Shown here in pieces: positions 57,487 to 64,000 of a stretch of DNA of 64,000 nucleotides (position 1 is the stretch's first letter; every line of letters begins with the position of its first letter). The notes under the pieces were generated by a model that saw nothing but the letters and a program-made list of their open reading frames with translations, searched no databases and was not told the origin of the DNA. The position numbers and the translations under genes were made by a program. The DNA lies in NCBI GenBank assembly GCA_014706385.1, contig JACGZH010000007.1, forward strand, positions 1,061,501 through 1,125,500, given 5' to 3'. Source of the stretch: Phaffia rhodozyma (taxonomy: Eukaryota > Basidiomycota > Tremellomycetes > Cystofilobasidiales > Mrakiaceae).

Positions 57487-60400
57487 TTAGCCTTCAAACG
57501 CGGCGGTTTCATCTAAATCGATTCCAAATTCTTCTTTGGCCATTGCCTCAAATTGTTTTTGCAGGCGTTCTTCTAATCCACCCTCAGTTTTCCCAGTAAC
57601 GAGTTCTGTCACCCCTGTTCAATGAGAAAACCGAAATGTGAAGGCATCTGATCAGCGGCGGAATAGAAGTATTTCTATGCGAGGAAACAACACAGAATGG
57701 AACGAACATTGGTACAGCTTGTTTGTCCAGAAGCCAATATCGATCAACTTAAGCGTAGCCTCGAACAACCAGATCTGTTGCAGATCTCGAAGATAAGCAC
57801 TCAAGCCGACCTGATAGATTGATTGATTGGCTGTTGGAGAGGTAAGTGCGTAACCCTTGGCGGCCCACTATTGGGCGAGAAATCAAACACGAACAGAAAG
57901 AAAGTCAGTTTCGAAAACACACTGAAGTCGATTAAAAGATTCGGGTTTGAAGAAGAGATGAAAGTACGGACCTTGGCAGTGATGTTGACTCTATTGGACG
58001 GAGAGCCGAGGCCTTGGTTAGCAGCTTGAAGCATTCGCTGAGCTCGGACCAAAAAGATCAATTCCTTCATTGGTTCAGAGTGATTCAGCCAAGAAGCAGG
58101 ATCAGTAATCGATATCAAAAGAGAAAGTGAGAGATAGAGAAGCAATGAAAACAGACGAACTCGAGGAATGAGCTGCTCATTCTCCAAAAGTGCCTTCAAC
58201 CGTCTCTTCATGTCCACCTGCAGTTCGTATTCCGTCATCTGCTCTCGCTTGAGGATTTCCTCACTCTTCGGCGCTTTCTTCGACGCTCGCAGCCGCGTTG
58301 GTCTCAAGAGGATGGCCGAGGCGAACCTGTCGGCGGAGACAACACAGTAAGAAATCGTAAGTCTTATTGATCAGGAGAAAAAACTATTCTTGACGAGGAG
58401 AGTACTCACATATCACTGTCAAAGGTCACACCCCATGCCCGAGCCGTCTTCTCAATCGTTCCAATATCTAGTACAAACAATGAGCGCCAAAGTGCAGAGT
58501 ACTCTGTCCTGAACTTCTCAGACAACGGGATGTCTATTCAGATGAAGCATACCGATTTCAGAGAGGTTGTTAATTGATTGATTGAGGGACGTCTAGAGGC
58601 AAAGAGAAAGACATTGAAACTGACAGAGACCGTGATCGATCAAAATAACCTGTGGGTATCTTGGGTTCTCAGGGTTGGGTCTCACGAGGATGTTTCCTGG
58701 ATGGGGATCACAATGAACCTGAAATAAGAAATGATCAGAAGAGTCAAGTGTTAGTGAAAGACCTCAAAAGGTCAAGCGAAAGCATAGATCCATTAAGCCA
58801 GGCGCTCACCCAACCCCATTCGAAAGTCTGACAGGCGAACAGATCCAACACTATATCCATCGTCCTTCTGAGTCCACCTCTGAAGTCCCACTTGTCAAGT
58901 TGTTCCCTGTCATTTATTCGACATCCGTTGACGTATTCCATCGTCACTGTCGAATCAGAAAAATCGTATAACATAGGCGCGAAAACTATGTCAGCGAATA
59001 TACATTTGAGGGCACAAGCACTCTGAAGGATGATTGCTGAATCTGAAGCGACCGAAGACTACGAACTGATTCGCTCGCCACTGTATTGTGGGTATACTTT
59101 AGGAATATAGACTTGGCCTTGTAAAGAGGGTGTTTTCGACAAAAACTGATCGGTTCTTCGCGAATTATCAGCTGCCAATGTCGAACAGAAATATATGATA
59201 TGAAATATGAGTTAAGAGAACTTGATATGCCTTTTGATTATCAGAGAAACACAAACCTTCGATCCTAAAGTCTGTCTCTCTGCGCATTTGCTCAGATACG
59301 TCTTAAGATGTCGAGAGAGAAAAAATTTGAGAATACGCGAGTGGGTGATACGTGTTGAAGAATCAAGCCAACTCACAACTGGCTACAAAGTAAGTGGGAT
59401 AATCGAATACGGCCTGCATACACCACATCATCGTCCGGTAACTCCACAGATCCCTGAGAGAGAATAAGAACAATGCGAGTACTGAATTAATGAAACTTGT
59501 TCGCGCTGAGTGACAGAGGACAATCTTACTCACCACTCCACCTGTTTCTCGATCGCCGGTTTTTGGACCTTAACGGCTACCTCTCTGCCATCCTTCAGCT
59601 TGGCCTTGTGAACCTGGGCAATACTGGCACTGGCAATCGGAGTTCTCTCGAAAGAGTCAAATAGCTCATCTGGGTGGGCTCCGAACTCTTTGATGAATAC
59701 CGGGAGAATCTCATCAAAGGAGACGACAGGAGCGGCGTCAGAGAAGGATGAAAAGGGTTTTCGATAAGCTGGCGGAAGAACGGCGGCTTGGGTACCGAGC
59801 TGTTGACCTGTTTTCATACATCGATACGAGCCAAGATATATGTGTGTGTCCATAAGACCATTTGTTCTCTATGAGACAAAATATTTAGTAGAAGGTTAGG
59901 GGACGAACCTAGCTTGATGTATAGGCCTGCGTTTTCATTGATCAAGTTGGACACCCGGGTCGCTGTCCGTTCATGAAGCTCGTTGATTTTCTCTGACTTT
60001 CCAGGGGAAAAGTTCCATTTGACTGACACGAACAAATCATGAGTCGTGGTGAGCTGAGAGAAGTAAGGTCACCGGCTGACAAGAGAGAATTCTATGACTT
60101 ACAGTCCAAGGTGACCACCAGTCTGGATCAAGAATCGACCGATTAATCGAGAAAAGTGGTGATCGACAGTCAGCTCACTCAAACAGCTTACGCTAGAGAT
60201 GATTGAAACAATCAAAGAGAAAAGAAATTTTTGACGTACCCAGTCCAGAGGGTTCTGATGGTCCTTACTCCTGTACTCGCCTGGAACTTGTTATCGTATA
60301 TGTACAACCCTGCAACCGTTCCTCCGATGATCCAGCCGATGCTGTATGGCTTACGAACCGTGTACTTTATCCACGGAGGAGTAGGAAATAAATGCTTCTG

Positions 60401-60732
60401 CGAGGGAAGCGGCCGGACGACCTTTGGCAAAGGTCTCTCTGGAAAAACCATGGAACTATGAGAAAGACAAGTTCACTCGAGAACGTATCTACTGGGACCA
60501 AAGGATGAGATGCTGTTGAGGACAAGAAAGAAGATAAAGAGAGGATCAAGTAAGAGTGGCCGATAGAAGGAGTTGATCGGACGAGACGGAGGCGGCTCAT
60601 CGGAAGCCGATGACGCGGCGTAACCATCAGCCACGTGTTAGGTTTCATGTCGTGAGGATTACAAATTGACGCGTAACCAGACGCGCTTCGAACTCTTCCT
60701 CCGACGGTGGGCAGTAAGACTCTTGATATCAT
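57487..60732 (-). CDS. MCP2: UbiB/ABC1-family mitochondrial protein kinase, ADCK1/Mcp2-like
   Basis: Start ATG 60732 (MISRVLLPTVGGRVRSASGY), a basic leader suited to mitochondrial import. The next exon has SIGWIIGGTVAGLYIYD, a short membrane segment. The kinase core follows the UbiB pattern: GLYIKLGQQLGTQAAVLPP (KxGQ), then SASIAQVHKAKLKDGR and EVAVKVQKP (ATP lysine). Then comes QVHCDPHPGNILVRPNPENP and PQVILIDHGL (catalytic loop and DHG in place of DFG). It ends FGIDLDETAAFEG (stop 57487-57489). In yeast the Mcp2/Cqd family affects mitochondrial lipids and quinones. Family membership is clear; assignment to Mcp2 rather than Coq8 rests on the DHG motif and QVHCDPHPGN and is moderate. Confidence 0.85.
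60669..60686 (+). promoter_or_regulatory. MCB box inside the head-to-head promoter
   Basis: A perfect ACGCGT (60669-60674) plus ACGCGC (60681-60686), 70-85 bp before the start codon at 60753. They lie inside the first coding exon of the opposite-strand kinase. Confidence 0.5.
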
Positions 60733-60752
60733 CCTGACTTGATCACTCAAGC

Positions 60753-62140
60753 ATGTCCCAACTCCATTTGCAGACACTGTCTGATCTACTGGCTCCGAAT
60801 GAGAGTGCCATACAGAAAGCTACCAGAAATCTGAGCGCACTTCTCTCTTATACAGGTAGAGATCTTGATCTCGGTCGGACGGCTTTACCGGCTGTTGCCG
60901 CCTTGTTGGCTTGTGAAGCGTATGTGCAATCGTTTCTTGGGGTACGATACAGATACCTATGTTTGAGACCTGATATTGTTTATCCTATCAACCAGACTGG
61001 AGCGTCCAGAGCTGCTCGATTTTAACACCGCTCAGAAGAAATCGAGCGTTACAAAACCCATATTCAAAGAGACCGTCGAAGCTTCTAGGCGGATCCTAGA
61101 TAGGAACAAACATCTCACCAAAAGCACAACAGGCTCTCCTTCGAGATCTTTGTCCGGTTCCTCCCAGCAACGTCCCTTTCAAGATTTACTCTCGAGTCTT
61201 AATTTGTATCTTTCAGCAGACCAGGTTAAATACGTGATTAGACAAGCAGAAGTTACCCAAAATATCTTGATCGACTCGACCAGGGACTCGAACGACCGGT
61301 CTGTTGACCTGAGCTCGGCTCGCTCAATAAAGTCCATCCTTAGCTTTGCTCTGAACGGCCTGAAGGTCTGTTTTCACGTATTCATCAACTCGAGCACTGG
61401 AAGATGACATGAGATCTCCCCTTCGATACTGATTCTCTGTGCCTCGATCGCCTCTCCCTCCTCAGCTACCGACCACCTACCTGGTGGAACCTCATATCGA
61501 AGACCTAATCAAACTTCACGCATATTCACTGTTTGAATCCACGTTTCGACCATCCGAATCTGACTTCCGACGTCCAGGCTCCCAACCTCCTATGTCTTCT
61601 TTTAGTCCAGCTGCCTCACCTGCCCAAACGCCGAAGAAGAAAGCGACCTCGGCGTTCCATCTGCACACACCCTCCAGACCCTCTCCCCTAAGACAGGGAT
61701 CATCCGCCTCATCGTCTCGTCACAAGTCCTTTTTGAGCGATGACGCTCTTTCTTCTGACGGAGAGGATAAGAGGGATCTAGAAAAGACACCAACAAGAAG
61801 ACTTCAAAAGACAAATGCGCGACTCGACGGTCAAATACCCTCGGCCGGACGGACAAGAACTTTGAACGCCACGCCGAGAGGTGGTCGAGTGACAAAACGG
61901 CGGAAGAGATTGAGAAAACACTACATCGAAGGAGCAGATCAGATCAATCTCGAAACGTCCAAACAAAGGTATCTAATGGTATGTTCCCTTTCAGTGTTTA
62001 TCAACGGATCTGTGTACTCTTGCCGAGTGTATACTGACAGTCCGTCGTTCCTTTCCGACCGGTGTGAATATGTTCAGTGGAGAGAGTCGTTCCTCCGAGC
62101 GCATCCTGTGTCTGTAGACGACGAACCTGGCACAAACTAA
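60753..62140 (+). CDS. Probable origin recognition complex subunit 6-like protein (tentative)
   Basis: Start MSQLHLQTLSDLLAPNES, followed by ALLSYTGRDLDLGRTALPAV and AALLACEAYVQSFLG, an all-helical N-terminal segment like the cyclin-box repeat of ORC6. Next exons: ERPELLDFNTAQKKSSVTKP, IFKETVEASRRIL, YLSADQVKYVIRQAEVTQ. The C-terminal part is Ser/Pro-rich and basic (RVTKRRKRLRKHYIEG), and the last exon ends SVDDEPGTN. Exons are joined only approximately. The MCB box upstream is consistent with a replication gene. The assignment to ORC6 rests on general character, not on a decisive motif; treat it as a hypothesis. Confidence 0.4.
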
Positions 62141-62252
62141 CATGTAGAAGTTGAACGAGATCATCATTGTTTTGATAATATGTGAATGAGTTGTATAAGC
62201 AACATAAGAAAGCTTGTTCTCTCTTGCGCAAGAGTGATATGCTCCCCTTAAT

Positions 62253-62303
62253 GACGCGCCTCATGAAAAAGAAGTCGACGCGTCTGTTCTTTCTTGGACG
62301 CGT
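62253..62303 (+). promoter_or_regulatory. Two MCB boxes (ACGCGT) upstream of DUO1
   Basis: ACGCGT at 62278-62283 and 62298-62303, both as GACGCGTC, plus GACGCGCC at 62253-62260. They lie about 105-155 bp before the DUO1 start codon. Confidence 0.6.
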
Positions 62304-62408
62304 CAACAAACCTTCCACTAGATTAGGTTAATCCTTTCCTCCCGACTCTCGTTGCTCAACGAGCCTTGTCCTTAACGACATCTCCTATACGAAGAAGACC
62401 GATCCAAT

Positions 62409-63969
62409 ATGGATTCGCCTCTGCTCCCTTCCTTATCGAGGCATTCTCAAGGACAGCCACCTCCGAGTTTCAATCTGTTTGACACGTCTCTTGAATCTCT
62501 GAAGCTTCAGGACTTGTCCTTCACGGACGATCATCCGTCTCAACAAGTCGGATCGGCTGAACATCTCTTTAATCCCCCTTCATCTTCGGGAACGGGCGAC
62601 GTCTCGTTCGATACACCTCCGAGGGTCACTCGCTTGGCCGGTCATCGGAAAGCAGGTGCTCCTCCACCTGCAGGGTCTAATAGAGCAGGAGCTGGAAAAC
62701 CGAGGTTCAGTCTATTCGCTCAGCCTAAACCCGAACCCACGCCGCCGTCACCTGTCGAACAAGTTGAACGGAGATCAAATTCGCTTGCGGAGACCGAGGA
62801 GGACGAAGAAGAAGAAGAAGAGGAAGAAGAGGTAGAGAAAGCAAACAAAGAGACGGAGCAGGTAGAGGAAGATGTAGAAACTAAAGACCATAGACATCGA
62901 TGGGAAAATAGCCATCAGGGCCAATACACAGAGGAGGAAGACGGAGAAGACGGACACAAAATCGATGGTGGGGGTGAAGAAGACGACGGACAGACATTAA
63001 GATTGTCTGAATTGGCCTCCTCGACAGGTCTAGCGGAGGAAAGAGAGGCAACGCTCAAGAAAACCTTGTTTGACCTGCAAAGATTGAACGGTGTGTTCGA
63101 AGGCTATATCGGTGCTCTAGAATCCAACAATGCGTTCCATTCGGTCAGTCGTTATGTTATCTTTGTCCAACGTGTTTTCACCAACCTTGCCCAACTCATA
63201 TGAGCTGTCGTTGATTGTTCATCTAATACACAGAGAATAGCCGATCAAACGATGTTCACAAACTCTTTATTGGACGACTACATCCATATCCTATCGGCCT
63301 CTCAGAAAGTGGCTTCTCTGGTTCAAAACCCTCAATGGGAAGGCGCAGAAGCAGTTCGTTCACTCTATCTCACGATGATCCCTTTCTCCTGATCGTTTTA
63401 ATAGCAGATCATCTAAAATCTCCTTTTTCTGTCTTTTTTTCTCCCCTCTCCCACATCGATACTTGCCAACTTAATAGGACGAGAGAGCGGGCATGGCCCG
63501 ACAGATGGCGCTACTCCAAGCTCAGGAACAAGCTATGCGAGAAGCAGCAATTCGAGCTGAAGCCGAAGCTGCCGAGCTTCAACGTCGTCAGGAGTTGAGA
63601 GCAGAGGAGGTCAGAGCGGCTGCGATGGCTGCTTCTATGTCTGAAGGCAGAGTCGGAAGAGGGGGAGCCGTAGGCCGAGGTCGGGGCCGAGGGGTAGGGG
63701 CGGGGTCGTCAGGGATTCCGACCTCGTCGTCATCTTCGGCGGGTGGGAGAGGAAAGATACCAACGGTACGACGGTCTCTTTCTTTGAAGTCAACAGTTAC
63801 TCATAAACCCTTGATGGATTTCCTGACCTCTTCCTTCGCTTTGGTCTTTGTCTGATGCCTCGTGGGGGGCATTCTTTTGTTCTATTCTATTTTTTTGGGG
63901 GAAAATACGAACGTGTAGTATTCGGGAGTCCGTTCTTCAGGATACGGTCCACCACCCAAAAAGAAATAA
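62409..63969 (+). CDS. DUO1: DASH/Dam1 complex subunit Duo1
   Basis: Kinetochore-microtubule coupler component, essential for chromosome biorientation in yeasts. Exon 1 (from 62409) has Ser/Pro-rich MDSPLLPSLSRHSQGQ, a Glu-rich block (62800-62840) and the Duo1 helix: EREATLKKTLFDLQRLNGVF, EGYIGALESNN. Exon 2 reads RIADQTMFTNSLLDDYIHI, LSASQKVASLVQNPQWEGAE, then AGMARQMALLQAQEQAMREA (with Ala/Gln/Arg helix), and a Gly/Arg-rich stretch GRVGRGGAVGRGRGRGVG. The last small exon after an intron (63769-63918) encodes YSGVRSSGYGPPPKKK and the stop at 63967-63969. LRxLN...EGYIxxL, then LLDxYIxILSxxQ, is the family signature. The gene is complete inside the window. Confidence 0.87.
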
Positions 63970-64000
63970 ACACACATCTCAACTACCCGGACCACTTTTC

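Noticed and set aside
1..64000. tRNA, rRNA, CRISPR, transposon or prophage elements
   Set aside because: None recognised by eye; no terminal repeats with transposase-like frames and no spaced direct repeats. A tRNAscan or covariance search was not possible.
1..64000. A biosynthetic gene cluster around ACC1
   Set aside because: Neighbours (beta-tubulin, BFR2, ADC lyase, ceramidase) belong to unrelated pathways; no tailoring enzymes, transporter or cluster regulator.

Overview
This 64 kb window is nuclear DNA from an intron-rich fungus, most likely a basidiomycete yeast. The genes are close together on both strands. They carry many short introns (about 50-120 nt) with GT..AG ends, and they are all fungal housekeeping families: Sch9, SAGA Sgf73, Doa10, a fused multidomain acetyl-CoA carboxylase, DASH Duo1 and Sac7-type RhoGAP. 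Base composition looks balanced by eye. Tremellomycetes (Cystofilobasidiales, Phaffia-like) would fit, but that placement is inference. I saw no bacterial operons, CRISPR arrays, rRNA, recognisable tRNA or transposons.

Layout: an AP180/ANTH clathrin adaptor running off the left edge (-, 1-1121); SAGA subunit SGF73 (+, 1423-3233); AGC kinase SCH9 (-, 3893-7871); ER ubiquitin ligase SSM4/DOA10 (+, 8254-14142); cytosolic methionyl-tRNA synthetase (-, 14709-17840); an unrecognised mitochondrial-type protein (+, 18565-19259); SAC7-type RhoGAP (+, 20261-22956); eIF2D/TMA64 (-, 23600-26092); alkaline ceramidase (-, 26335-28038); DUF4112 protein (+, 28560-29632); BFR2/AATF (+, 29979-32174); acetyl-CoA carboxylase ACC1 (-, 32523-40607); class IV PLP lyase like aminodeoxychorismate lyase (-, 41213-42391); a divergent beta-tubulin (+, 42661-45439); an unrecognised membrane protein (+, 46279-about 47479); a single-pass mitochondrial-type protein (-, 47792-48768); DPB3/CHRAC histone-fold protein (+, 49240-50695); NAD kinase (+, 51534-55372); a SAM methyltransferase-like protein (+, 55730-57215); a UbiB/ADCK1 (MCP2-like) kinase (-, 57487-60732); a tentative ORC6-like protein (+, 60753-62140); and DUO1 (+, 62409-63969).

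The most striking signal is in gene architecture. Six conserved proteins only become continuous if tiny internal exons are included: 8 nt in AP180, 8 nt in MetRS, 12 and 14 nt back to back in the ceramidase, and 11, 21 and 17 nt in beta-tubulin. Several of these encode functional motifs, including the PIP2-binding motif, VWFDAPIGY and the ceramidase H-x3-H metal site. Many genes also have a first coding exon of only 5-33 nt. The beta-tubulin has one intron whose only phase-compatible 5' splice site is AT (ATAAGT) instead of GT. It also has residues at positions 6, 12, 167 and 198 that differ from canonical beta-tubulin.

Three cell-cycle genes (DPB3-like, ORC6-like, DUO1) carry perfect ACGCGT (MCB) boxes 70-135 bp before their start codons. 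This suggests shared G1/S control by MBF. The genes otherwise serve separate pathways and show no sign of being a metabolic cluster.
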